From SHVO01 sp041919675 (GTDB lineage Bacteria > Pseudomonadota > Alphaproteobacteria > Rhodospirillales > Rhodospirillaceae): a stretch of 10,060 nucleotides of DNA. How positions within the stretch are numbered: position 1 is the first letter of the stretch; each line of letters starts with the position of its first letter. The position numbers were made by a program, and so were the translations under genes. The notes beneath the pieces were generated by a model. The model was not told the origin of the DNA and made no database searches. It saw only the letters and a list, made by a program, of their open reading frames with translations. Where the stretch lies: positions 1 to 10,060 of the forward strand of contig JAYRTJ010000120.1 in the NCBI GenBank assembly GCA_041919675.1. Direction: 5' to 3'. This document shows, piece after piece, positions 1 through 6,517 of this stretch.

Positions 1-1
1 T

Positions 2-1456
2 GTTATTCCTCCGGAGGAGTTTGTCGTTTCCCGGGACGCGCGTTCCCTCGAGGACGCGGTCCTCAAGGCGCACCGCACCGGCGTGATGGTGGGCACGCTC
101 ATCGGGATCGGCTACGACGCCGATACGGTCGCCGCCCTGCCCACGTACAACGACCTCGCCCCCGACCGGACGCGCAAGTATGCGCAGGACGCCAACGGCC
201 GCGGCGGCCGTGACACGTCCGCCGACGCCATGCTGCGCAAGGTGGCGGTCACGCGCGGGATTCTCACCTGCGACTACGACGGCACGGGGCTCAAGGCGTG
301 GTACTTCGTCGCCGGCGGTCCTGAACATGCGCCCAAGCTGCTCGAGATCGCGCCCTACAACGATCAGCTGGGCTTTGCCGATTTCTGCCCCGAGCCGTTG
401 CCGCACACCATCTTCGGCCGCTGCCCGGCCGACCGCCTGGCCGCGATCCAGAAGGTCCAGACGGTGCTCGTGCGCCAGATGAACGACAATCTGTTTCTAT
501 CCAACACACCGCAACGCGAAGTGGTGATGGACTGGATCGTCAAACCCGACCAGCTCATGAACCTCGCCCCCGGCGCGCCGGTGCTGGTGAAACAGCCGGG
601 CGCCATCCGCGAGATCTCGATCCCGTTTGTCGCCGACAAGGCGCTTGCGGCCATGCGGTACTACGACGGCCAGGCGGAGCTGACGACGGGTGTCGGCCGG
701 GCCACGGCGGGCCTCGACCCAGGCGCGCTGGCCAATCAATCGGCCACGGCGGCCGCGAACCAGTATTCCGCCATGCTCGGGCGCATCGAAATGATCGCGC
801 GCATCTGGGCGCAAGGCGGGATGCGCAAGCTGTTCCGGGGCGTGTTCCGCTGCCTCAAGGCCTATCAGGACTTCGCCCGGATCGTGCGGATCGAGGGGCA
901 GGAACGCACCGTCGATCCGCGGCTTTGGCGCGACCTCGGCGACCTCGACGTCAATATCAACACAGGTCTCGGCACCGGCACGCGCGAGCGCGACTTCGCC
1001 ATGCTCGGCGCCATCGAAGCGGCGCAGAAGGAGATATTGGAAAAACTCGGCCCCAATCCCATCGTCGATTTCGCCAAACTGGTGCGCACCATGCAATTGA
1101 AGGCCGAAGCCGCCGGCATCGCATACCCGGAGAATTTCTTCGCCGATCCCGGCGCCTGGAGCGGCCCGCCGCCGTCGCCGCCGCCCGCGCCGCCGCGCCC
1201 GTCGCCGGACACATTGGTTCTGGCCGACGTCGAGCACGCCAAGATCGCCGCCAAGGCCCGCGGCGATGCCGAGGAACTCGCCTTCAAACGCGCGCAGGCC
1301 GTCGCGAAGATCGCCTCCGACGAGCGCATCGCGCGGGAGAAGACCTATTGGGAGACGGTGCTGGCGGCCGAAAAGCTCGGCATCGATCGCAGTAAGGTCA
1401 TGGGCGAAGCGGCCAAGGTGGACAGCGCCGCCATCGCGCGGGAGTTTCCCGCATGA
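2..1456 (+). CDS. Phage portal protein, P22/SU10-like (5' partial)
   Basis: The reading frame is open from base 2, and the 27 codons before the first start-like codon (GTG at 83) already read as portal: PPEEF followed by SRDARSLEDA is the typical conserved stretch, so the true start lies upstream of the window. Other family signs are the PHTIFGRCPADR segment, the QMNDNLFLSNTP helix (bases about 476-508) and a C-terminal NPIVDF...YPENFFADP region. The portal forms the dodecameric ring at the capsid vertex through which DNA is packaged and ejected. After the core there is a Pro-rich linker (about bases 1160-1210) and then a helical, Ala/Lys/Glu-rich tail of about 80 residues that could extend the barrel. 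It overlaps the next gene by 4 bases (ATGA). Family call is firm from motifs; the SU10-like assignment is inferred together with the capsid gene. Confidence 0.92.
   Translation, partial: VIPPEEFVVSRDARSLEDAVLKAHRTGVMVGTLIGIGYDADTVAALPTYNDLAPDRTRKYAQDANGRGGRDTSADAMLRKVAVTRGILTCDYDGTGLKAWYFVAGGPEHAPKLLEIAPYNDQLGFADFCPEPLPHTIFGRCPADRLAAIQKVQTVLVRQMNDNLFLSNTPQREVVMDWIVKPDQLMNLAPGAPVLVKQPGAIREISIPFVADKALAAMRYYDGQAELTTGVGRATAGLDPGALANQSATAAANQYSAMLGRIEMIARIWAQGGMRKLFRGVFRCLKAYQDFARIVRIEGQERTVDPRLWRDLGDLDVNINTGLGTGTRERDFAMLGAIEAAQKEILEKLGPNPIVDFAKLVRTMQLKAEAAGIAYPENFFADPGAWSGPPPSPPPAPPRPSPDTLVLADVEHAKIAAKARGDAEELAFKRAQAVAKIASDERIAREKTYWETVLAAEKLGIDRSKVMGEAAKVDSAAIAREFPA
1438..1452 (+). promoter_or_regulatory. 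Hairpin enclosing the ribosome site of the next gene
   Basis: A perfect 6-bp inverted repeat (GCGGGA, 3-base loop GTT, TCCCGC) ends exactly one base before the ATG at 1453. The GGAG ribosome site of the downstream gene (1441-1444) lies in the 5' arm and loop. Together with the ATGA stop/start overlap this suggests translational coupling: the ribosome finishing the portal gene would open the hairpin. The inverted repeat is seen; the coupling role is inferred. Confidence 0.45.
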
Positions 1457-1731
1457 GCGATCTCTCGGGCGAAGCGAAAGCCTTGATGAACAACGCCGCC
1501 TTTGCCGCGGCGCTGGAGGCCGCGCGCCGCCAGACCATCGCCGCCGCCATGGCCTGCGATCCAAAAGACGACGAAGGCCGGCGGCGCTATCTCGATGCGG
1601 CCAGAACCGTGGACCGCGTCACGGGCCATTTGGCCGCGCTCGTCGCCGCCGCGACGACCGGCGCGGCGCCGGACCCCGCGACCTACTACCAGGACCAGGC
1701 CCGGAAACGCTGGGCGTTTTTGAGCCGTTAG
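1453..1731 (+). CDS. Small conserved-looking phage protein between portal and scaffold
   Basis: A 92-residue protein with no domain I can name. It is Ala- and Arg-rich and predicted mostly helical, beginning SDLSGEAKALMNNAAFAAALE and ending YYQDQARKRWAFLSR. Small acidic/helical proteins of this length are common between portal and scaffold genes in podovirus-type head modules, and the ALMNNAAF...A/R-rich pattern fits that position. The ATG is chosen because it overlaps the portal stop (ATGA) and has GGAG eight bases upstream. A possible role as a head-assembly accessory is inferred from position only. Confidence 0.8.
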   Translation: MSDLSGEAKALMNNAAFAAALEAARRQTIAAAMACDPKDDEGRRRYLDAARTVDRVTGHLAALVAAATTGAAPDPATYYQDQARKRWAFLSR

Positions 1732-1826
1732 TCTGTAACATCCCGCGACCAAATCTTGGGGCGTCATTAGGTTTACCGCACCGCAGAACTGTGCATCCGC
1801 ATCCCAAACCACTTGAAGGAACATTC

Positions 1827-2765
1827 ATGTCGGACATCATAGCGGCTGCGCCGAGCGCGCAGCCGGCCCGTCTTTCTATTGTCGAAGCGGCCGACAGGCT
1901 CGCCGAACAACGCAGCGCGGAGGCGCATTTGGCGCGCCGGGCCGAAGCCGCAGGAGAGGTCATGGGCGGTGAGCCGGAGGAGGGAGATGCGCCGGATGAC
2001 GTCGCAGATCGCGCCGATTCCACCTCCGAGGCGCCGGACGATGGTCTGATCGATCTCGGCGACGGCTTGCGCGTCAGCCTCGATCAGGTGCGCGAAGGCT
2101 TCATGCTGAAGGCCGATCACACCCGCAAAACCCAAGCGCTGGCGGAAGAGCGCCGAGCGGTCGAGGCGGTCCGCGCGCAGAAGCTCATGGCTCTGGAGCA
2201 GGCGCTGGAGCAGGCGCTGGGTCAGCTCCAGCAGCAGGCGGCGCCCTCGAAAAGCCTGCAAGCCTTGTTGGCCGAGGATCCCGTCAACGGCCTCGCGCGC
2301 TTCGCGCAGCAGGTGGACCGCATGCAGCAGCTTTCGGCCGCGCGCGAACTCGCCCGCGGTCAGCGCAATGAACATCTCGCCGCCGCCAAGGCGGAGCGCG
2401 ACCGGCATCTGGCGCAGCACTATTGGACGTCGGCGGCCGAAGCGGAGAAGGGCATTGCGGAGGCGGTCGGCTACGCCAAGTCCTATGGCTATGGCGACGA
2501 GTTCCTCGCGGCCGCCTTGAACGATCCGCACGCGGTGGCCATCCTCGACAAGGCGCGCAAGTTCGACGAACTGCAGGCCGGCAAGGCGCGCATCGAGCGC
2601 CTGGTGGCCGATAAGCCAAAGGTGGTGCGCCCCGGCGCCAAGGTCAGCGCCCAGGCCGCGAACCACGGCGCCGCCCAAAGCGCGCGCAGCAAGCTCAAGT
2701 CGTCGGGCTCGCTCAGTGATGCGGTGGCGTACCTGCAGGCGCAGCGCAAGACGAAGGGCGCTTGA
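1827..2765 (+). CDS. Capsid scaffolding protein
   Basis: A 312-residue, highly charged protein that directs procapsid assembly and is lost from the mature head. The N-terminal third is acidic and disordered-looking (EPEEGDAPDDVADRADS region), followed by a segment DGLIDLGDGLRVSLDQVREGFMLKADHTRKTQAL typical of phage scaffolds, where a glycine-rich turn precedes a DHTRKTQ helix. Then comes a long coiled coil rich in Glu, Gln and Arg, and a basic C-terminus (SKLKSSGSLSDAVAYLQAQRK) of the kind that binds coat protein. The frame is open far upstream through the small gene, but the start at 1827 is preferred: AAGGA lies six bases upstream at 1816-1820 and upstream sequence is only antisense-like Arg-rich translation. 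Position after portal agrees. Confidence 0.88.
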   Translation: MSDIIAAAPSAQPARLSIVEAADRLAEQRSAEAHLARRAEAAGEVMGGEPEEGDAPDDVADRADSTSEAPDDGLIDLGDGLRVSLDQVREGFMLKADHTRKTQALAEERRAVEAVRAQKLMALEQALEQALGQLQQQAAPSKSLQALLAEDPVNGLARFAQQVDRMQQLSAARELARGQRNEHLAAAKAERDRHLAQHYWTSAAEAEKGIAEAVGYAKSYGYGDEFLAAALNDPHAVAILDKARKFDELQAGKARIERLVADKPKVVRPGAKVSAQAANHGAAQSARSKLKSSGSLSDAVAYLQAQRKTKGA

Positions 2766-2767
2766 CG

Positions 2768-3244
2768 ATGGTGCGCGGTGTGCGCGACCCGCTGGCCGGG
2801 ATCAATTCGTTTGCGCCGGAGTTTTGGAGGTTGGTGGCCGAGTCCGCACCTCGGGATGCGCTGGACCCATATCCACCATTCACCGACCCGTTTGCTCCCG
2901 AGCCTGAGGAGCCGGAAGACCTCTCGCCAAAAGATCTCAAGCGCGCGCAGCAGTGGAGAGACTATGGCGAGTTCCCTGTCTACAGAGGTGATCCCCCACG
3001 CGCCGAACTTCTGCCGCCCGCGACCGGGCAGGACATCGAGGTCAGGCCTCCGACGCTCAAGCCGCAAGACGTCCCCATGATTCTGGATAGAATCGCCAAG
3101 TTAAGGGAGCGTCTTTCGCGGGGGCAGGAATACCAGCGGAAAGGACTCAGCGATCCCAAGCTTGATTCAGAACTCGCTGACATGCGCAAACAGCTTGATG
3201 CATGGGAAAAGGCCTTGGCGGATCGCGCAGAGGGCGGAACGTGA
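2768..3244 (+). CDS. Unknown 158-aa protein, Pro-rich with C-terminal coiled coil
   Basis: No family recognised. The first 110 residues are Pro- and acidic-rich with aromatic positions (DPYPPFTDPFAPEPEEPEDL), probably little ordered; residues about 110-155 (LDRIAKLRERLSRGQEYQR ... MRKQLDAWEKAL) form a likely coiled coil. The ATG at 2768 is preferred over the TTG at 2762 because AAGGG at 2754-2758 is well spaced only for the ATG. It follows the scaffold stop by two bases, so it is probably co-transcribed. Base use is less GC-rich than in the flanking head genes, and together with the minus-strand gene that follows it forms an accessory-looking pocket between scaffold and the GNAT-like gene. 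Confidence 0.75.
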   Translation: MVRGVRDPLAGINSFAPEFWRLVAESAPRDALDPYPPFTDPFAPEPEEPEDLSPKDLKRAQQWRDYGEFPVYRGDPPRAELLPPATGQDIEVRPPTLKPQDVPMILDRIAKLRERLSRGQEYQRKGLSDPKLDSELADMRKQLDAWEKALADRAEGGT

Positions 3245-3275
3245 TATTGGCCGATTTCAGAGTCGCAAATTCCGG

Positions 3276-3578
3276 TTAAGGCGCCGGCGGCGGGTCTGGG
3301 ATGTTGTATCGAAGGACCGGATTAATGATCGCCGGATTTTTTTTGGGCCGCGGTGGCGGCGGTGGCGGCGGCACTTCAACTTCGGCAATCGGCTCTGGAA
3401 GCAAGTCCGCTTCGACGACAGTCGCCGCCGGCGATGATTTTTCCGCGCCGGCGCTGGGTTGGCCGTTGGACATCACAACCGCTTTCTTGGCGTCGCGGTC
3501 AATCGACGTCAGAAGATACGCGCCGCCCGCCGCAAGAAGAAGCACGGCTCCAAACGCGATAACTGCATGATGCTTCAT
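3276..3578 (-). CDS. Small membrane-anchored proline-rich protein
   Basis: A 100-residue protein read against the direction of all head genes around it. It begins MKHHAVIAFGAVLLLAAGGAYLL, a single N-terminal membrane segment at about residues 5-24, with a charged region after it (DRDAKK), so the rest is probably periplasmic or cell-surface side. Residues 50-100 are Glu then Pro-rich, with a run of seven prolines near residue 70 and a PDPPPAP end. There is no lipobox cysteine, so it is not an obvious Rz1-type spanin lipoprotein. The start is well supported: AGGGGG lies five bases upstream of ATG (bases 3584-3589). It is a single gene in antisense, convergent with the 158-aa gene and divergent from the GNAT-like gene, as expected of a separately expressed 'moron'. 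Function unknown. Confidence 0.7.
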   Translation of the reverse strand: MKHHAVIAFGAVLLLAAGGAYLLTSIDRDAKKAVVMSNGQPSAGAEKSSPAATVVEADLLPEPIAEVEVPPPPPPPRPKKNPAIINPVLRYNIPDPPPAP

Positions 3579-3589
3579 GAGATCCCCCT
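3579..3589 (-). promoter_or_regulatory. Strong ribosome binding site of the minus-strand membrane gene
   Basis: On the minus strand AGGGGG (bases 3589 to 3584) is followed by five bases and the ATG at 3578. It is the strongest purine-rich start signal near a minus-strand ORF in this part of the window and is the main reason to accept this short antisense gene as real. Confidence 0.6.
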
Positions 3590-3673
3590 GGGGTTCACGG
3601 AACCAGTCTAGCGTGTTTGCCGCCGCGGCCCTAGCCGGCGGGGCGTCCGGCTTCCATTACAACAAGGTCACCT

Positions 3674-4042
3674 ATGATTTTCGACATCGTTCAGGAATGG
3701 GCGCAGTGCCGCGAGGCCATGCAGGCGGCCATCGCCGAGACCAAGGGCACCCATACGGAAGATGACATTCTCACCGGTCTCGTGACCGGCAGCTACAAAC
3801 TGTGGCGCAAGAATGGGTCAGGGATCGTGACCGAGTTCGCGGTCTATCCGCGCATGAAGGTCATCAACGTGTTCCTGGCGGGCGGGCATTTGAAGGACAT
3901 CCTGCCCTTGCAAACCGAGATCGAAAACTACGGCCGCAAGATGGGTTGCCGGCGCGCCACGCTGCTGGCGGTGCGCGACGGCTGGCAGCGCGCCGTGGCC
4001 GGCGGCCGGAAACTGGGCATCTGCATGTATAAGGATCTGTAG
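3674..4042 (+). CDS. GNAT-like conserved phage head-module protein
   Basis: A 122-residue protein with the pattern of a small protein found in podovirus head modules: THTEDDILTGL..G.YKLW near residues 26-44, IVTEFAVYPRMKVINVFLAGG (about 50-70), a helix with QTEIENYGRKMGC, then a hydrophobic strand and DGWQRAV near residues 100-110. The VTE..VYPR...NVFLAGG strand pair and the GC...GR/RDGW turn recall a compact acetyltransferase (GNAT) fold; no substrate can be named and catalytic activity is not shown. The ATG at 3674 has AAGG six bases upstream. The stop lies two bases before the ATG of the following virion gene, so the two are a translational pair. Confidence 0.78.
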   Translation: MIFDIVQEWAQCREAMQAAIAETKGTHTEDDILTGLVTGSYKLWRKNGSGIVTEFAVYPRMKVINVFLAGGHLKDILPLQTEIENYGRKMGCRRATLLAVRDGWQRAVAGGRKLGICMYKDL

Positions 4043-4044
4043 CC

Positions 4045-5175
4045 ATGAGCGGCAGCGTCAACGGCGGCAAGAATAAAAACTTCGGCATGCAGGACGTCAC
4101 CGGCACGACGTCTTCCACCAGCCGGCCCCTGGCGCCTGAAGGGTGGGAAGACGCCTGGCGTTCGATGCAGGCCGAGCTGTCGCCCGGCGGTCTCACGGCC
4201 CCGCAGCGGCAGGGCGCGGACTGGCTCTCGTCCTCGCTGCGGGACGGCGATGCGGCCCGGCTCGGCGGCATCCGCTCCGCGCTCGGCGATGCCGCGGCTT
4301 ACTGGAAAGACGCGGCGGACAACCGCTCCTCCAACACCCTCGCGACTCTCGCGGCGCGCTATCCCGAATACTACAAGCCGTTTCAGGACGTGGCCGCCGG
4401 CACGGCCGGCGCCCGGGACATCGGCGCGCCGGACGTCATCGCGCGCGATATCGCCGCGCAGCGCGGCGCGCAGCTCATGGGCGATTATCAAAATCCCTAC
4501 ATGAGGGATGTCGTCGACGCGTCGCTGGCGGACTACGACACCGGCGCCGCCGAGGCGCGCACGGCCTTGCGGGCGGGAAACGCCGGCGCTTTCGGCAATA
4601 AGCGCACCGGTGTCGCGGAAGGTCAGTTCGCCTCGGACTCCGCCCTGGGCCGCGGCAAATTGGCGGCGGATCTTCGCGCCGGCGGTTTCAACACCGCCGC
4701 GGCGCTCGGCATGCAGGACGCGGACCGGCGCCTGTCGGCCGATCGGTCCAACCAGTCCGCCGGTCTGCAGGCCGCGATCGCCAACGCCGCGAACCGGTTG
4801 GGCGCCGACCAGTTCAACGCCCGGCAGAATCTGGGCGCGCAGCAATTCAACAACGAGATGCAAAACCAGCGCGAGATGTTCGACGTGAACGCCGGTTACC
4901 GGGGCTACGAGATGCGCGACGACGCGCGCCGCGCGCTGGAGAACAATCTCGGCGCGCAGGCGGCGCTCGGGCAGCAGGGTCTCCAGATGAATTCCGATCT
5001 CGCCAACAGCCTCATCGGCGCCGGCGGTGTCGGCCAGTCGCAGAACCTGGCGTGGCTCGGCGCAGGCACGCCGCTGTTCGGCGAGCAGTCGGACGCCGCG
5101 CAGAGCGCGACGACGCGCAATAACGGCCGCTCGAGTTCCAAGGGCGGCGAAATAAGCGGCATTCCATTTATGTAA
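4045..5175 (+). CDS. Large Ala/Gln/Asn-rich virion or DNA-ejection-type protein
   Basis: A 376-residue soluble protein of low complexity, rich in Ala, Gly, Asn and Gln. Residues about 148-194 carry the strongest family-like pattern: YQNPYMRDVVDASLADYD, then RAGNAGAFGNKRTGVAEGQ, which I associate with a widespread class of phage structural proteins usually encoded next to the head genes. Downstream there is helical sequence with two neighbouring near-copies of an 11-residue unit (GADQFNARQNL / GAQQFNNEMQN, residues about 253-274), suggesting a coiled-coil rod. No transglycosylase or peptidase motif is visible. AAGGA lies nine bases before the ATG. Role as an internal, ejected or neck-associated virion protein is inferred from composition and place just before the capsid gene. 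Confidence 0.75.
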   Translation: MSGSVNGGKNKNFGMQDVTGTTSSTSRPLAPEGWEDAWRSMQAELSPGGLTAPQRQGADWLSSSLRDGDAARLGGIRSALGDAAAYWKDAADNRSSNTLATLAARYPEYYKPFQDVAAGTAGARDIGAPDVIARDIAAQRGAQLMGDYQNPYMRDVVDASLADYDTGAAEARTALRAGNAGAFGNKRTGVAEGQFASDSALGRGKLAADLRAGGFNTAAALGMQDADRRLSADRSNQSAGLQAAIANAANRLGADQFNARQNLGAQQFNNEMQNQREMFDVNAGYRGYEMRDDARRALENNLGAQAALGQQGLQMNSDLANSLIGAGGVGQSQNLAWLGAGTPLFGEQSDAAQSATTRNNGRSSSKGGEISGIPFM

Positions 5176-5187
5176 GGAACGGCATCA

Positions 5188-5421
5188 ATGGCAGGTCACG
5201 GGCCCGGCGGCATGGCCTTGGCCTCGACCATGCGACGACTATTCGTCACCCTTGACCGCCCCCGGGCACCGTCGAGCGAACCTGCGTTTCAGGCGCGCGC
5301 TTGCGGCAAGCACGCGGCGCGGTTCCAAGGACGAGACGCCCGCTTCATCTTCTTCACTACCCCACACGCCCTGCCGCCGGGCCGCATCGTCGCGGCGCCG
5401 GCCGGCGGGCTTTTTCCATAA
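5188..5421 (+). CDS. Possible small ORF in the capsid gene leader
   Basis: A 77-codon frame (MAGHGPGGMALASTMRRLF...) with AAGGA at 5174-5178 upstream and a TAA that overlaps the AAGGA of the capsid gene, the same stop/ribosome-site arrangement as at the previous junction. Against it: the product has no recognisable fold, uses several codons rare in the neighbours (CGA, CTA), and its 3' part contains a GC-rich hairpin with a T tract. It may equally be an untranslated leader of the capsid gene. Low confidence. Confidence 0.28.
   Translation: MAGHGPGGMALASTMRRLFVTLDRPRAPSSEPAFQARACGKHAARFQGRDARFIFFTTPHALPPGRIVAAPAGGLFP
5374..5415 (+). terminator. Terminator- or attenuator-like hairpin before the capsid gene
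   Basis: CCGCCGG at 5374-5380 pairs with CCGGCGG at 5402-5408, enclosing a second stem (GCCGC/GCGGC around a 6-base loop at 5386-5391) with a 5-base bulge; GC and then TTTTT (5411-5415) follow. Only 20 bases separate the T tract from the capsid ATG, so a full stop here would silence the capsid gene unless read through. Partial attenuation or an mRNA-stabilising or processing structure are alternatives. Confidence 0.35.
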
Positions 5422-5435
5422 AGGACGTCATCCCC

Positions 5436-6443
5436 ATGGCACTTCAAACCAACGCTCAGAATACCTATGCGATGGTCGGCATGCGCGAGGATCTCACCGA
5501 TATCGTCGCACTCATCGATCCGCAGGAAACGCCGTTCATCTCCAACATCGGCACGGGCCCCAAGCCGGCCTCCACCAAACACGAGTGGCAGGTGCAGCCT
5601 CTGGCGGCCGCGTCCAAGACCAACTTCCAGCTGGAAGGCGACGACACGCCGAACGCGGCGAGCGCAACCGCGCGTGAACGTCTGTTCAACTACTGCGCCA
5701 TCAGCCGGAAAGTGGGTTCCGTCACCGGCACGGCGCAGGAAGTGGAAGTCGCCGGCATCGCCAACGAACTCGATAACCAGAAGATGCTCAAAGCGGTGGA
5801 ACTGCGCCGCGACATGGAAGTGATCCTGCTCGACAACAACGCCTATGCGGCGGGCGGCACTTCCACGGTCCGCGAATGCGCCGGCCTCGCGGCTTACGTG
5901 ACGAACACCGACTTCACGGGTTCGAACCTGTACACCGCGGCGAGCGGCAACGGCGCGGATGCGTGGAACCTCACGGCCACCACGGTTCGCGCGCTTTCTT
6001 TGTCGATCCTGAACGGCGCGGTGCAGGAAGCTCACATCGACGGCGGCAAGCCGGACATGCTGATGCTCTCGCCCCGCAACAAGACGGCGTTCAGCAATCT
6101 GACGCTGCAAAGCTCGCTCGGCGGCGCCGCGCAGATCCGCTACAACCTCAACGGCGTGCGGCCGGCGGCGCTGATCGGCGCGGTGGACACCTGGCTGTCC
6201 AACTTCGGCCAGATCGACGTGATGTCGAACGTGCAGATGGCCTCGGACTCGGCCACCAACAATGGCGAGGACGACACCGCGTACCTGGTGGATAGCCGCT
6301 ACGCCAAGCTGTGTTACCTGCGGCCCATGGGCACGCAGGACCTGGCCAAGACCGGCGACGCCGCCAAGTTCATGGTGCTGGCCGAATACACCCTGCAGGT
6401 CGATGCGCCCAAGGCCCACGCGGCCTTGTTCGCGCTGGCGTAA
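5436..6443 (+). CDS. Major capsid protein, DUF5309/SU10 family
   Basis: A 335-residue coat protein expected to take the HK97 fold and build the icosahedral shell. The N-terminus NTYAMVGMREDLTDIVALID followed by PQETPFISNIGTG is the typical family opening; further family-like parts are the EWQVQPL strand near residue 50, a central helix with LRRDMEVILLDNN (about 125-140), KPDMLMLSPRNKTAFS (about 206-221) and a C-terminal YLVDSRYAKLCYLRPMG...DLAKTGDA segment. Length is normal for the family. The ATG at 5436 is chosen over upstream codons in the same open frame because AAGGA at 5421-5425 is well placed and homology-like sequence begins there. A strong terminator hairpin follows the stop at once, so it probably ends a transcript. 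Confidence 0.93.
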   Translation: MALQTNAQNTYAMVGMREDLTDIVALIDPQETPFISNIGTGPKPASTKHEWQVQPLAAASKTNFQLEGDDTPNAASATARERLFNYCAISRKVGSVTGTAQEVEVAGIANELDNQKMLKAVELRRDMEVILLDNNAYAAGGTSTVRECAGLAAYVTNTDFTGSNLYTAASGNGADAWNLTATTVRALSLSILNGAVQEAHIDGGKPDMLMLSPRNKTAFSNLTLQSSLGGAAQIRYNLNGVRPAALIGAVDTWLSNFGQIDVMSNVQMASDSATNNGEDDTAYLVDSRYAKLCYLRPMGTQDLAKTGDAAKFMVLAEYTLQVDAPKAHAALFALA

Positions 6444-6448
6444 AGGAT

Positions 6449-6480
6449 GCGGGGCCCGGGCAGCCGGGCCCCGCCTTCTT
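6449..6480 (+). terminator. Strong rho-independent-type terminator after the capsid gene
   Basis: A perfect 11-bp GC stem (GCGGGGCCCGG, 6449-6459, pairing with 6464-6474) closes a 4-base GCAG loop, followed by CTTCTT. It starts five bases after the capsid stop. The stem works on either strand, and it also lies about 40 bases downstream of the stop of the minus-strand transferase gene, though the minus side lacks a T run. The T tract is interrupted by a C, so efficiency is uncertain. Confidence 0.8.
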
Positions 6481-6517
6481 CATGATGGATCCCGGCGTGC
6501 GAGAGGCGGCTGTGACG

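Noticed and set aside
497..1564. Long minus-strand frame of 355 codons across the portal gene
   Set aside because: It is the mirror of portal codons in GC-rich DNA; Arg/Gly/His-rich product with no fold, no ribosome site, and the plus strand has clear portal motifs.
1773..2678. Minus-strand frame of 301 codons across the scaffold gene
   Set aside because: Antisense of a strongly supported scaffold gene; low-complexity Arg/Leu/Gly product without recognisable motifs.
3348..3372. GGC/GGT trinucleotide run as a possible phase-variable repeat
   Set aside because: Short and imperfect, multiple of three, and explained by the proline run of the minus-strand gene.
3301..3570. Plus-strand Gly-rich frame of 89 codons
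   Set aside because: It is antisense to the Pro-rich membrane gene (glycine run mirrors the proline run); the minus strand has the much better start signal.
3928..4863. Minus-strand frame of 311 codons over the virion protein
   Set aside because: Antisense shadow produced by high GC at third codon positions; no start signal or motif.
5289..6419. Minus-strand frame of 376 codons over the capsid gene
   Set aside because: Antisense of the most certain gene in the window; product is Arg/His/Val-rich and unlike any protein I know.
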